NCBI GenBank assembly: GCA_901538445.1
Contig: LR594584.1
Span: 1,148,655 to 1,212,654 of the forward strand
DNA length: 64,000 nucleotides
Reading direction: 5' to 3'
DNA from: Gemmataceae bacterium
Lineage (GTDB): Bacteria > Planctomycetota > Planctomycetia > Gemmatales > Gemmataceae
The stretch's first letter is position 1; every line of letters starts with the position of its first letter. A program made the position numbers and the translations under genes. Positions 42,034 to 51,468 of this stretch are shown in pieces. Under the pieces are notes generated by a model, which was not told the origin of the DNA, searched no databases, and saw nothing but the letters and a program-made list of their open reading frames with translations.

Positions 42034-44964
42034 TCACGGGACCGGGCCGGGCGGCACGAGGTAGACGAGGTCCTCGGGCCGGAGCGGCCCCCCCGGCGGG
42101 CGGGCCGGGGCGTCCGCGCCGGGGCCGCCGCGGGCCGGGCCGGCGCACCAGAGCATCGCGTGCCCCTCGGCCAAGACGTGGGCACCGGGGGCGTCGCCGG
42201 CCCGGGGGGCGCGGCCCCCGAGCCCCCGCGGCGGCGGGCGAAACGCCTCGCCACCCGGGGGGCCGACCCGGTAGCCGAAGCCCCGTGTTTCGTCGAAGGC
42301 GTCCGGCGGGACGCGCCGCAGGTACCCCCGCTCGACCAGCGCCCCGAGGGGGTCCGGCCGCCCGTCGTCGGGGTAGCGGCCGCGCTCGGCGCGGTGCGCG
42401 CGGAGGGCGAGCTTCAGCAGGGCGGCCCGCCGGTGCGACCGCAGGCCCCGCTCCACGTCGGTCAGCTCGGCCGGGAGCCGCGGGCGGATCAGCAGCGCGG
42501 CCCCGGGCCGGCCGGAGATCAGCCCGTGGTCGGGCGGGAGCCCGGTCTCGAACCCGAGCCCGAGCAGCCGCCGGGTCCGCTCCCGCTCCCAGGGCACGGC
42601 CCACGCCATCGAGACCAGATCGACCTCGGGCTGCTGCGCCTCGGGGCCGGCCCGGTCCTGGACCCCCAGGACGTTCGGCAGCCACTGGGCCGGGGACGCC
42701 ATCGCCTCGCGGATCACGTACCGCTCGGACAGGAAGTGCGGGACCGGGTCGAACGCGCCGGCCGGGTCGCCGGGCTCCAGCTCGGCGATCACGGCGCGGA
42801 GCAGGTCGGGCCGGTCGAACCCGGCCGCGGCGACCGCCCCGAGTGCGGGGAACGGGGCCAGTGCGGCGCGGAGCGGCCCGGCCTGCGGGGGGAGCGCCTC
42901 GAGCCACCGGTCGAGGGCCTGCAGGGCGACCTCCTCGACGAGGCGGCCCGTGTGGTACGCCGCGACGATGGACCCGTTCCGCATGGTCCGCGCCAGGGCG
43001 ACCGCGACCCGGAACGCCCCGACGAACGCGCCCGGGTCGCCGGCGGCCTGGGCCTGGAGCCCGCGGGCCAGGAGCGTGAGGGCCATCCGGTGCGCGGCGA
43101 CGAGGGCCGCGTCGCGGGGGCCGGCCACGCCGATCAGTTGCGGGTACTCGAACACGCCGACGGGCAGCGCGGCGGCGGCCCCGGCGGTGGCGTACCACGG
43201 CTCGTCGGTCGGCTCGGGGGCGTACACCCGGGCCATCCAGGCCGCCAGCTCGGCGTCCCCGGCCGGCCACCCCTTCACGATCACCTCGTTGAGCCGGTCC
43301 TCGATCCGGGGGCGGCGCTGCGGCGGGGGCGGGGGCGGCCCGCCCTCGGCCTCGGCGGTCAGCGCGGCGGTGACCCGGGCGTGCCGCTCGACGGCGTTGC
43401 GGAACGTGGTCCCGCCGCGGTTCGCGTCGAACGGCGGGAGGGTGGCGACGTAGGCGACGTCGGCCTCGGCGTCGGGCCGGTCGGGCACCTCCAGGACGCG
43501 GTACGCGAGGCCGGCCCCCAGCGCGGCGGCGGCCGCCAGCCCGCCGGCCGCGAGCCGGGCCAGGGGGCCGCACGCCGCGAGCCGGTCGGTGGCCCACGGG
43601 TGGACGAGGAGCCGCGCGGTCGCGAGGAGCAGCACGGGGGGGAGCCACAGTTGCCAGGCCCAGGTGCCGCCGGCCAGGAGCGACGGCCCCCACGCGACCG
43701 CGCCGGTGCCGCCGACGATCCCGGCCACCCCGCACGCGACCACCATCTTCCGGAACAGGAGCCCGCACAGGTGCCCCGCGGCGAACCCGTACGCGGCCGG
43801 CACCAGGAGGTACTTCCACCCGTGGCGGCCGAGCTCGTCGAACAGCGGCGACCGGAACACGACGGCCAGGGCCGAGTGCTCCCGCACGGCCGCGCGGTCG
43901 AGGAACTGGGCGCGGACGATCGCGGGGGCCGCGAGGACGAGGAGCAGCGCGAGGCACAGCAGGGCGTGGAGCCCGACCTTCGCCGCCCACGCGCGGCCCA
44001 GGGGGAGCCGCTGCTCGACCCAGAACCGGGCGACCCCGCGGGTCTGCTCGTCGGCGAACGCGGTCACCCCGGCGAGGGTGCCGGCGGCCAGCGCCAGGCC
44101 GGGCCACACGAGGACCGGGTGGGCGTCGCGGGACAGGAGCCCGAGGCCGAACACGAGCGCGAACCCGGCGAGCGCGGCGGCCGGGCCGCGGAGCTGGCGG
44201 AGCCCGAGCCACACCAGCGCGCGGCCCCCCGCGCGGGGGCGGGACCGCGCCCGCACCTCCCGGGGCACGTCCGCGGTCTCGTCGCCGGCCGCCCGGAGCC
44301 GGTCGGGCCGGGTGAACACCCACGCGGACAGGGCGAGCGGGGCGACGAACATGAACCCCAGGAACGCCGCGGCCGCCGCCGGCCGCAGGGACGGGCCGAC
44401 CGGGTCGTGGGCGAACGTCGCCAGGACCAGGGTGACGGGCACGAGGGAGGCGACGACCGCGGCCAGCGCCCCGGGGATCGAGGCCCCGATCGCGCCGAGC
44501 GTGGTGCGCGACACGGTGGACCCGAACACGCCCCACACGAACGACAACGCCGCGAACACCGCAGTGGCCCGCGCCCACCCGAACGTGGGGACCAGCCCGA
44601 GCGCCGCGGCGACCGCGAGGAGCGCCCCGACCTGGGCCGCCGCGAGGCCGGTGCCGGCGACCAGCTTCGCGCGCCACAGCCGCCACCGGGCCGCGGGCAG
44701 CGCGTCGAGGAACCCCATGGTCCCGGCCTCGCGCTCGGCGGCGAACACGGCCCCGCCGCACACCATCCCGGCGGTCACGCACAGCATCAGGGTGGCGAGC
44801 AGCCCGAGCCCGAGGTTGCGGACCACGTCCCCGGCCCGCGCGCCGTCCGAGGGCGGGTCGGCGAGGGCGGCCGTGGCGACGAGAACGCCCGACCCGAGGG
44901 CCACGAGCGCCAGCCCGATCAACCCCTGCTCACGGAGTTCCTTCCAGACGACCGCCCGAATCAT
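42034..44964 (-). CDS. ABC-2 type permease fused to a pseudopilin-like C-terminal domain
   Basis: A 976-residue membrane protein encoded downstream of its probable ATPase partner (45091-46032), in the same direction. Residues 1-490 look like two ABC-2 permease halves with about 12 hydrophobic segments: VVWKELREQGLIGLALVAL, then FAAEREAGTMGFLDALPAA, the typical insertion loop, and a second LRGPAAALAGFALVFGLG set. Residues about 500-850 are soluble and mostly helical, unrecognised. Near the C-terminus, LKLALRAHRAERGRYPDD followed by LVERGYLRRVPPDAFD and GFGYRV resembles the C-terminal part of GspG-type pseudopilins. The ATG at 44964 (MIRAVVWKEL) is the better of two starts. Cargo is unknown. 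Confidence 0.82.
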   Translation of the reverse strand: MIRAVVWKELREQGLIGLALVALGSGVLVATAALADPPSDGARAGDVVRNLGLGLLATLMLCVTAGMVCGGAVFAAEREAGTMGFLDALPAARWRLWRAKLVAGTGLAAAQVGALLAVAAALGLVPTFGWARATAVFAALSFVWGVFGSTVSRTTLGAIGASIPGALAAVVASLVPVTLVLATFAHDPVGPSLRPAAAAAFLGFMFVAPLALSAWVFTRPDRLRAAGDETADVPREVRARSRPRAGGRALVWLGLRQLRGPAAALAGFALVFGLGLLSRDAHPVLVWPGLALAAGTLAGVTAFADEQTRGVARFWVEQRLPLGRAWAAKVGLHALLCLALLLVLAAPAIVRAQFLDRAAVREHSALAVVFRSPLFDELGRHGWKYLLVPAAYGFAAGHLCGLLFRKMVVACGVAGIVGGTGAVAWGPSLLAGGTWAWQLWLPPVLLLATARLLVHPWATDRLAACGPLARLAAGGLAAAAALGAGLAYRVLEVPDRPDAEADVAYVATLPPFDANRGGTTFRNAVERHARVTAALTAEAEGGPPPPPPQRRPRIEDRLNEVIVKGWPAGDAELAAWMARVYAPEPTDEPWYATAGAAAALPVGVFEYPQLIGVAGPRDAALVAAHRMALTLLARGLQAQAAGDPGAFVGAFRVAVALARTMRNGSIVAAYHTGRLVEEVALQALDRWLEALPPQAGPLRAALAPFPALGAVAAAGFDRPDLLRAVIAELEPGDPAGAFDPVPHFLSERYVIREAMASPAQWLPNVLGVQDRAGPEAQQPEVDLVSMAWAVPWERERTRRLLGLGFETGLPPDHGLISGRPGAALLIRPRLPAELTDVERGLRSHRRAALLKLALRAHRAERGRYPDDGRPDPLGALVERGYLRRVPPDAFDETRGFGYRVGPPGGEAFRPPPRGLGGRAPRAGDAPGAHVLAEGHAMLWCAGPARGGPGADAPARPPGGPLRPEDLVYLVPPGPVP

Positions 44965-44984
44965 GGCACCCACCACGACGAGAA

Positions 44985-45087
44985 TGAATTCAAAGCACGA
45001 AGGACGAAATCCGAAAGGAAGGATCCGGCGCGCGGGGTCTTGTTCGGATTGTGTGTTTCGTGCTTCGTGCTTCGAATTTCGTGCTTC
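44985..45087. repeat. Imperfect inverted repeat with AAGCACGAAGGACGAAAT-like arms
   Basis: GAATTCAAAGCACGAAGGAC near 44985 and TTCGTGCTTCGTGCTTCGAA near 45060 are related as imperfect complements. It lies in the 126-base gap between the ATPase and permease genes and is less GC-rich than its flanks. Confidence 0.5.
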
Positions 45088-45090
45088 CCG

Positions 45091-46032
45091 TTACCCGGGA
45101 CCGACCTTCCGCACCATCGGGATGCCGCCGGTTGCCGGCCCGCCGGTCGCGCCGCGGGCCATCAGGGCGGCGTACACCTCTTCGAGGGTGGCCTGCGAGT
45201 CCTCGAAGTCGCTGACGCCCGGCGCGGCGCGGAGCGCGGCGACGGCTACCGGGTCCGGGTCCTGCACGAGCGCCTGCCAGAACCGGCCGGTCCCGTTCCG
45301 CTCCAGCACGGTGCCGAGCGGGGCCGCGTCCGGGGGCTGCTCGGCGAACCGCAGGCTGAACCGGCGGACCTTGCGGCGCAGCTCGTCGAGCGGGGCCGAG
45401 AGGATCATCTGCCCGTCGCGGAGCAGCCCGACGTGGGTGCAGGCCCGCTCCAGTTCGGCGATCGAGTGGCTCGAGATCAGGACCGTGCGGCCCGCGGCGG
45501 CGAGTTCGGTGAGCCCGGCGAGGAACTCGCGGCGGGTGAGCAGGTCGAGCCCGGACGTGGGCTCGTCGAGGAGCAGCACCTCGGGGTCCGGGGCCAGCGC
45601 CAGCGCGAGGCCGACCCGGGCGTACCCGCCCTTCGAGAGGTCGCGGAGCTTCTTGGCCGGGTCGAGGCCGAGGCGGTCGGTCCACTCGCGGAACCGGGCG
45701 AGGAACCCCGGGCGGTGGAACGACCCGGTGAACCACCCGATCTCGGCGACGGTCATCCAGTCGTAGAACCGGGGCCGCTCGGGCACGTACCCGACGAGGT
45801 GCCGCAGCTCGGTGGCGCGGGACCAGCAGTCGAGGCCCAGGATGGTGGCGCGGCCCGTGTCGGCCGGGGCCAGGCCGGTGAGGATCTTCATCGTGGTGGT
45901 CTTGCCCGCACCGTTGTCGCCCAGGAAGGCGAACACGGCCCCGCGGGGGACGCGGAGGTCGAGCCCGTCGAGGGCCGCCTTCCCGCGGTACCGCACCACC
46001 ACCCGGTCGGTCACGATCGCGTCGTCGGACAT
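45091..46032 (-). CDS. ABC transporter ATPase (ABC-2 partner)
   Basis: A 313-residue ATPase starting at 46032 after GAGGGGG. Walker A is GDNGAGKTTTMKIL, Walker B is EVLLLDEPTSGLD and the H-loop is ISSHSIAELE. The signature is LSKGGYARVGLALAL, reading SKG instead of the usual SGG/SGQ. A C-terminal extension of 90 residues follows, as in drug/lipid or CcmA-type exporters. It precedes the large ABC-2 permease gene in the same direction and the two very likely form one exporter. Frameworks of this kind often export lipids, polysaccharide or peptides; the substrate here is unknown. It is divergent from a small plus-strand gene. Confidence 0.92.
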   Translation of the reverse strand: MSDDAIVTDRVVVRYRGKAALDGLDLRVPRGAVFAFLGDNGAGKTTTMKILTGLAPADTGRATILGLDCWSRATELRHLVGYVPERPRFYDWMTVAEIGWFTGSFHRPGFLARFREWTDRLGLDPAKKLRDLSKGGYARVGLALALAPDPEVLLLDEPTSGLDLLTRREFLAGLTELAAAGRTVLISSHSIAELERACTHVGLLRDGQMILSAPLDELRRKVRRFSLRFAEQPPDAAPLGTVLERNGTGRFWQALVQDPDPVAVAALRAAPGVSDFEDSQATLEEVYAALMARGATGGPATGGIPMVRKVGPG

Positions 46033-46136
46033 GCACCCCCTCGGCGGCCCCCCGGTCGGGCCGCTCCGCCCCCGGTCAGTGGTACAATAGGACCGAAACC
46101 GGCCGCGGGTGCGTGCGAATGGAGTGGAGGGGTGAG

Positions 46137-46385
46137 ATGTCGACCGACCCGGATAAGCGACGACCGAACATTCCCGGCCGGCGACGCCGGGCACCCCAGA
46201 AGCCGAACGACGAACCGGACCTCAAGGAGTACTACCCCCTCTTCCCGCGCACGCCCGAGGAGCGGAAGCCGGGGACGGCACACATCTGGGGGCCGGCCCG
46301 GTTGGCGGAGCGGGCGGGCAACGACGGCGTTCCGCTACCCCCGCCCACCGACGAGCTGCCACCCGAACCGCCACCCGCGTCGTGA
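46137..46385 (+). CDS. Small hypothetical protein, Pro/Arg-rich
   Basis: An 82-residue protein with a very strong ribosome binding site (GGAGGGGTGAG directly before the ATG), which supports translation. It starts MSTDPDKRRPNIPGRRRRAP, has a central acidic-aromatic part (EPDLKEYYPLFPRTPEER) and ends Pro-rich (PLPPPTDELPPEPPP). No membrane segment or known domain is seen and it is probably disordered. It ends 1 base before the stop of the convergent dehydrogenase gene. A possible -10 TACAAT lies at 46083-46088 in the upstream gap. Confidence 0.65.
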   Translation: MSTDPDKRRPNIPGRRRRAPQKPNDEPDLKEYYPLFPRTPEERKPGTAHIWGPARLAERAGNDGVPLPPPTDELPPEPPPAS

Positions 46386-46386
46386 C

Positions 46387-47391
46387 TCAGCGGGCGAAGA
46401 ACTTGTCCTTCACCTCGGGGTTCACGACCCAGTCGGCGGGCCACTCGCCGCTGAGCAACTTCGCGATCCCCTGGGCCGCGACCAGGGCCATGTCCTCGCG
46501 GGACTTCTTGTCCACCCCGGCGGTGTGGGCCGTGAGCAGCACGTTGTCCAGCTCGCACAGCGGGCTGCCGGCCAGCGGCTCCTTCTCGAACACGTCGAGC
46601 CCGGCCCCGGCGATCCGGTTGGTCTTCAGCGCGTCGTACAGGTCCGCCTCGTGGACCACCCCGCCCCGGCTCGTATTGACGACGATCGCCGACGGCTTCA
46701 TCAGCGCGAGCGTCTCCTTGCGGATCATGTTCCGCGTCAGCGGCGTCTTCGGGACGTGGAGGGTGACCACGTCGGCCCGCGCCAGCAGCTCCTCGAACGG
46801 CACGAGTTCGACCTTGTGTGTCTCGCAGAAGCCGATGTCCGGGGCGATCTCGGCGGCGATCACGTTCATGCCGAAGGCGTTCGCACGGGTCGCCATCGCC
46901 TTGCCGATCCGCCCGAGGCCGACGATGCCGAGCGTGGTGGTGCGGGCGAACGACACGGCCTTCCGCGGCCACTTCCCGGCCCGGATCGCGATGTCCTGCG
47001 AGCGGACCTCGCGGAGCATCCCGAGGATCATCGCAAAGGCGTGCTCGGCGACGGCCTCCTGGTTCGTGCCCGGGGCGAAGCACACGGCGATGCCGTTCTC
47101 GGTGGCCGCTTCGAGGTTCACCGCGTCGTACCCGACGCCGGCCCGTGCGATGACCTTGAGCCCGGCGGCCGCGAGCGTCGCGAGGGTCGAGGGGGTGTAC
47201 GGCTCGCCCCCGGCGAGGACCGCGGCGCACCCGGGCACCTGGGCGAGCAGCTCCTTCTCGGTCAGGATCGCCCCGAACGCGAACCCCTCGCGGACCGGGT
47301 ACTCGAAGTGGAGCCCGGCGGCGGTGAGCGTGGGGGCGAAGGCGTGTTCGATGTCCCGCAGGGGGCCGGGGGCGATGAGGACGCGCTTCAT
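46387..47391 (-). CDS. D-2-hydroxyacid dehydrogenase (phosphoglycerate dehydrogenase type)
   Basis: A 334-residue NAD-dependent dehydrogenase starting MKRVLIAPGPLRDIE at 47391. It has the cofactor loop GIVGLGRIGKAMATR and the catalytic triad: Arg in VVNTSRGGVV, Glu in GLDVFEKEPL and His in LTAHTAG. It resembles the minimal SerA type without an ACT domain, so it may oxidise 3-phosphoglycerate for serine synthesis or act on another 2-hydroxyacid. No ser genes adjoin, so the substrate is not certain. Confidence 0.88.
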   Translation of the reverse strand: MKRVLIAPGPLRDIEHAFAPTLTAAGLHFEYPVREGFAFGAILTEKELLAQVPGCAAVLAGGEPYTPSTLATLAAAGLKVIARAGVGYDAVNLEAATENGIAVCFAPGTNQEAVAEHAFAMILGMLREVRSQDIAIRAGKWPRKAVSFARTTTLGIVGLGRIGKAMATRANAFGMNVIAAEIAPDIGFCETHKVELVPFEELLARADVVTLHVPKTPLTRNMIRKETLALMKPSAIVVNTSRGGVVHEADLYDALKTNRIAGAGLDVFEKEPLAGSPLCELDNVLLTAHTAGVDKKSREDMALVAAQGIAKLLSGEWPADWVVNPEVKDKFFAR

Positions 47392-47884
47392 GTCGGGTGG
47401 TTCGGGAGTGGGAGGGGCGGGGCCGAGGGGGGAGCGGGCGTCGCGGCGGCGATTTCTCGTACCCACGCCGCGATCCTCAATACGCTACTACGAGAAGAAT
47501 ACGACATCCCGTCCGGTTGGGAATGCACCCGCCGCACGAACCTCGTGGGGCAAGAGGGTGTCCGTTCGCCAAGTGCCCGGCCGGCGGAATTCACTTCCGG
47601 GGCGGGTCCGGGCGCTCCGGTGGGTCGGGGCGTGCGGGTCGTAACGGGCACCGACGGTCGGGAGCGGTCACAAACTGGGGGAAACGCGCCATGTTCCTTG
47701 ACTGAACGGCCGTGCCGACTGATGATGTAGTAGTCGGTTGCGGACAGTCCGCACCGCATCAGTCGGCATGGCAACGGTCGCGAGACCGCCACCGGAGGCA
47801 GAACCACGACAACGGTGAATTTTCCACCTTGCGCGCGGCACCGCCGACCTCCGGAGGCAACCCCCATGCCCTGAAGGAGGTCAC
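47392..47884. other. 493-base divergent intergenic region
   Basis: No gene is seen. It precedes the dehydrogenase (minus) and rsfS (plus). A weak candidate promoter toward rsfS is TTGACT at 47698-47703 and GATGAT at 47721-47726, 17 bases apart. Bases 47470-47520 are slightly AT-richer. No inverted-repeat element occurs here. Confidence 0.35.
47874..47881 (+). promoter_or_regulatory. Full-consensus Shine-Dalgarno before a TTG start
   Basis: AAGGAGGT lies 3 bases before the TTG at 47885. This near-complete match to the 16S rRNA tail decides the start of rsfS, because no ATG or GTG nearby has a comparable site. Confidence 0.7.
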
Positions 47885-48295
47885 TTGAACACCGCAACGT
47901 TGAGCCCGGTGGACTCGGTGCCCACCCCCCTCACCCCGAGCCTCCCCGACGCCCTCCACCGGGCGTGCGTGGCGGCCAAGGTCGCCGCCGACAACAAGGG
48001 CCGCGACATCCTGGTGCTGGACATGCGGTCCTGCACCCCCCTGTTCGACTTCTTCATCATCTCGACCGGCACCAGTCGCCGCCAGATCCACACGATCGCG
48101 GAGGAGACCGACGCCGCCCTGCGAGCCGAGGGCGACACGCGCATCGGCATCGAGGGGTACGAGGCGAGCAAGTGGATCGTGCAGGACTACGGGGACATCG
48201 TGATGCACGTGTTCGACCCGGACACCCGCGACTACTACAAACTCGAAGAGCTGTGGGCCGACGCGAAGAAGGTGGACTGGGAGAGCGAGCTGTAA
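47885..48295 (+). CDS. rsfS: Ribosome silencing factor RsfS
   Basis: A 136-residue member of the RsfS/YbeB/iojap family, which binds L14 on the 50S subunit and blocks subunit joining when nutrients run low. The TTG start is chosen because of the AAGGAGGT just upstream. Family landmarks are DILVLDMRSCTPLFDFFIIS, TGTSRRQIHTIAEE, EGYEASKWIVQDYGDIVMHV and a final YYKLEELWADA. The gene opens a run of plus-strand housekeeping genes, with argS next. Confidence 0.95.
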   Translation: MNTATLSPVDSVPTPLTPSLPDALHRACVAAKVAADNKGRDILVLDMRSCTPLFDFFIISTGTSRRQIHTIAEETDAALRAEGDTRIGIEGYEASKWIVQDYGDIVMHVFDPDTRDYYKLEELWADAKKVDWESEL

Positions 48296-48417
48296 GCCCC
48301 CGCGTCCCACTCGGGCGCGGATTTCTATAACGAACCCGTCGGTCGGGCCGCGCCTCTCTCGGGGTGTCGGCCCGGCCGACGCGTCCGTTTTGTGGCCGAC
48401 AATCTGCTGGGTCCGCG

Positions 48418-50238
48418 ATGAACGTCCTCCACCACCTCCGCTCGCTCTTCGCACCGGTCCTCGCCGAGGTCGCGCCGGACCGTGCGAAGGTGCCGGACTA
48501 CCTGGGCATGGTGAAGCCGTCGGCGAACGCCGAGCACGGCGACTACCAGGCGAACTTCGCGATGGCGTTGGGCAAGGCGCTCGGCCAGAAACCGCAAGAC
48601 GTGGCGAAGGCGGTCGTGGCGAAGCTCCCGGCGAACGACGTGTTCGAGCCGCCGACGGTCGCGGGGCCGGGGTTCATCAACCTGAAGTTGAAGGACACCT
48701 GGCTCGCGGGACGTGTGCGTGACCTCGCGACCGACCAGAAACTGGGCGTCGAGGCGGTCGCAAAGCCGAAGACGTTCGTGATCGACCTGAGCGGGCCGAA
48801 CGTAGCGAAGCCGCTGCACGTCGGGCACCTCCGCAGCACGATCATCGGCGACTCGCTGGTCCGCATCCTGCGGTTCCTGGGCCACACGGTCGTCAGCGAC
48901 AACCACCTCGGCGACTGGGGCTTGCAGTTCGGCATCCTCATCCACGGGTACAAGAACTTCCGTGACGACGCGGCGTTCCAGGCCGACCCCGTGCGTGAGT
49001 TGGCCCGCCTGTACGTCGCCATCAACAAGATGTTCAAGAAGGACGGTGACGACGAGGACGGCCCGACGGACGACCCGGTGAAGAAGGTCTGCCAGGAGGA
49101 GACGGCAAAGCTCCACGCGGGCGACCCGGAGAACCTGGGTCTCTGGCAGCAGTTCATGCCGTCGTGCCTGGAGATGCTGCGCCCGATTTACGAGCGCCTC
49201 GACGTGAAGATCGACCATGCGCTCGGCGAGAGCTTCTACAACCCGCTGCTCCCTGGCGTCGTTGAGGACATGATCGCGAAGGGTATCGCGTTCGACAGTA
49301 AGGGCGCGATCGTGATCCCGAACGCGAAGGGGCTCGTCCCGCGGACCGAAGAGGAGCAGAAGAAGGAAGAGCCGCCGGCGATCCTCCGCAAGCGTGACGG
49401 GGCGTTCACGTACACGACGACGGACCTCGCGACGATCAAGCACCGCTCCGTGACGTGGAAGCCGGACGCGATGCTGTACGTCGTGGGCGCGCCGCAGGCG
49501 CTGCACTTCAAGACGGTGTTCGCACAGGCCCGCCGCTGGGGCTACGACCAGAGCGAGTTCGTTCACGTTCAGTTCGGCTCGATGCTCGGCCCCGACCGGA
49601 AGCCGTTCGGCGCACGCAAGGGCGGCGTCGTCGAACTGATGGACCTGCTCGACGACGCGGGCCGCCTGAGCCTGCAAAAGTACGAGGAGAACACGGCCGC
49701 CCGCCGGGCGGTGGGGCACAAGGTGCTGGAGTTGACGGACGCCGAGAAGCACGAGATCGGTGAGGTCGTCGGGGTCGGTGCCGTCAAGTATGCCGACCTG
49801 AGCCAGAGTCGCACCACGGACTACGTTTTCGACCTGGACAAAATGACGGCGACGGACGGCAACACGGCTGCGTACATGCAGTACGCCTACGCCCGCGGTC
49901 GCGCTATCTTCCGAGAGGGTGAGATCGACGACTCGCGTTTCCGTACCAACCCGCCGCCGGTCGTCGTCTCTCACCCGACCGAACGCGCGCTTGCGTTGCA
50001 ACTGCTGCGGTTCCCCGAGGTGGTCGAGGCCGCGGCGGCCGAGTACCTGCCGCACCTCATCACCGCGTACCTGTGGGACCTCGCGAAGTGCTACAGCGGG
50101 TTCTACGTGAACTGCCCGGTGCTGAAGGCCGAGTCGCCGGAACTGAAGGACAGCCGCCTGCTGCTCGTGGACCTCGTCGGCCGCGTCATCAAACAGGCCC
50201 TCGATTTGCTCGGCATCCGGACCGTCGAGCGGATGTAG
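48418..50238 (+). CDS. argS: Arginyl-tRNA synthetase
   Basis: Class I synthetase that charges tRNA-Arg. At 606 residues it has the expected order: an Add-1 N-terminal domain (residues 1-110), HIGH-like HVGH in PNVAKPLHVGHLRST, the Rossmann core with DNHLGDWGLQFG, the KMSKS-equivalent loop after FGSMLGPDRKPF, and a helical anticodon-binding domain including ALQLLRFPEVVEAAA and IKQALDLLGIRTVERM at the end. The insert DGDDEDGPTDDP near residue 220 is a minor acidic insertion. The ATG at 48418 is consistent with family starts. Confidence 0.97.
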   Translation: MNVLHHLRSLFAPVLAEVAPDRAKVPDYLGMVKPSANAEHGDYQANFAMALGKALGQKPQDVAKAVVAKLPANDVFEPPTVAGPGFINLKLKDTWLAGRVRDLATDQKLGVEAVAKPKTFVIDLSGPNVAKPLHVGHLRSTIIGDSLVRILRFLGHTVVSDNHLGDWGLQFGILIHGYKNFRDDAAFQADPVRELARLYVAINKMFKKDGDDEDGPTDDPVKKVCQEETAKLHAGDPENLGLWQQFMPSCLEMLRPIYERLDVKIDHALGESFYNPLLPGVVEDMIAKGIAFDSKGAIVIPNAKGLVPRTEEEQKKEEPPAILRKRDGAFTYTTTDLATIKHRSVTWKPDAMLYVVGAPQALHFKTVFAQARRWGYDQSEFVHVQFGSMLGPDRKPFGARKGGVVELMDLLDDAGRLSLQKYEENTAARRAVGHKVLELTDAEKHEIGEVVGVGAVKYADLSQSRTTDYVFDLDKMTATDGNTAAYMQYAYARGRAIFREGEIDDSRFRTNPPPVVVSHPTERALALQLLRFPEVVEAAAAEYLPHLITAYLWDLAKCYSGFYVNCPVLKAESPELKDSRLLLVDLVGRVIKQALDLLGIRTVERM

Positions 50239-50346
50239 AATAGTGGTCGTCAGGTCCGCAGGTCGTCAGGTCGTCAGGTCGAAAACCTTGGTGGTTTTCG
50301 GTCGGGGCTTGATGACTTGACGATCTGGCGACTTGAGACTGAAAGA
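50239..50346. repeat. Short tandem CAGGTCGT-like repeats with a small hairpin
   Basis: Three CAGGTC(GT) units at about 50250-50280 are followed by CGAAAACC-TTGGT-GGTTTTCG (50280-50300) and by partial complements of the tandem units. The hairpin lies between argS and obgE and might separate the two transcripts. Confidence 0.45.
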
Positions 50347-51468
50347 ATGTTCGTCGATCGCGTGGAACTGTTCGTGAAGGGTGGGGACGGCGGGCGCGGG
50401 CTCGCGACCTTCCGGCGGGAGAAGTTCGTGCCCAAGGGCGGCCCCGACGGGGGCGACGGCGGGCGCGGCGGGTCGGTCATCATCCGCGCCGACCCGAACG
50501 CCGACAACCTCGCCGGCCTCACGATGAAGAAGCACTGGCGGGCCAAGAGCGGCGAGTCCGGCGGGGGCGCGCGCCGGACCGGTGCGAACGCCGAGGACGT
50601 GATCCTGCTCGTGCCGCCCGGCACCATCATCCGCGACCGCGATCGCGGCAACGTCCTGAAGGACCTCGTGAACCCCGGCGACGAGCTTGTCGCCGCGAAG
50701 GGGGGGCGGGGGGGCCGCGGGAACGTTCACTTCAAGACCAGCACCAACCGTGCGCCGCGCGAGTCCGAGGAGGGCGAGGAGGGCGAGGAGCGCTGGATCT
50801 CGCTGGAACTCAAGGTGATCGCTGACGCCGGACTGGTCGGGTTCCCCAACGCGGGCAAGTCGACGCTGCTGTCGCGGGTGTCGCGGGCCACGCCGGAGAT
50901 CGCGTCGTACCCGTTCACCACGAAGCACCCGAACCTCGGCATCGTCACCGCCGGCGACGGGCAGTTCGTACTCGCCGACCTGCCGGGGTTGATCGAGGGG
51001 GCCGCACAGGGCGTCGGCCTGGGGCACGAGTTCCTGCGTCACGTCGAGCGCACGCGCATCCTGATCCACCTTGTCGAGCCGTTCCCGAGCGACGACTCGG
51101 ACCCGGTGCGGAACTACCACCTGATCCGCAAGGAACTGCACGACTACGTCGTTCCGCTCAGCGACAAGCCCGAGTTGGTCTGCGTCAGCAAGGCGGAACT
51201 GACCGGGGCCGACGAGGTCCGCGACAAGCTCGCCGCCGAGTTGGGCCGCGAGGTGTTGCTCATCTCCGCCGTGACCGGTCAGGGACTGCAACTCGTGGTC
51301 GGCCGCGTGGCGCAGATGCTCGCCGAAATCAAGCGCGCCGAAGCTGAAGAAGCCGCCCGTAAGAAGCCCGTAATCGAGTTCGGCACCGAGGCAGTGGTCC
51401 GCACGAGCGACTTCCAGACCACCGCAGTTGCGAGCATCACGCCGCCCACCGACGGGGCCGCGCCATGA
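50347..51468 (+). CDS. obgE: GTPase Obg
   Basis: Ribosome-associated GTPase needed for 50S assembly and stress control. The 373-residue protein starts MFVDRVELFVKGGDGGRG at 50347 with the Gly-rich Obg fold (residues 1-157: GPDGGDGGRGGSVII, KGGRGGRGNVHF). The G domain shows GFPNAGKSTLL (G1), FTTKHPNLG (G2), DLPGLIEGAAQG (G3), a G4 of VSKAE where NKxD is usual, and LISAVTGQGL (G5). Its stop overlaps the coaX start as ATGA. Confidence 0.97.
   Translation: MFVDRVELFVKGGDGGRGLATFRREKFVPKGGPDGGDGGRGGSVIIRADPNADNLAGLTMKKHWRAKSGESGGGARRTGANAEDVILLVPPGTIIRDRDRGNVLKDLVNPGDELVAAKGGRGGRGNVHFKTSTNRAPRESEEGEEGEERWISLELKVIADAGLVGFPNAGKSTLLSRVSRATPEIASYPFTTKHPNLGIVTAGDGQFVLADLPGLIEGAAQGVGLGHEFLRHVERTRILIHLVEPFPSDDSDPVRNYHLIRKELHDYVVPLSDKPELVCVSKAELTGADEVRDKLAAELGREVLLISAVTGQGLQLVVGRVAQMLAEIKRAEAEEAARKKPVIEFGTEAVVRTSDFQTTAVASITPPTDGAAP

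Noticed and set aside
41872-47730. An open frame of 1952 codons on the plus strand
   Set aside because: It runs antisense through the ABC permease, ABC ATPase and dehydrogenase genes, all of which have clear domain motifs. Very high GC content suppresses stop codons in the opposite frame, and the translated sequence is Arg/Gly/Pro/Glu-rich noise.
50239-50300. CAGGTCGT tandem units as a possible origin or regulator-binding array
   Set aside because: Only three imperfect units are present and no DnaA-box-like or other recognisable sites accompany them.
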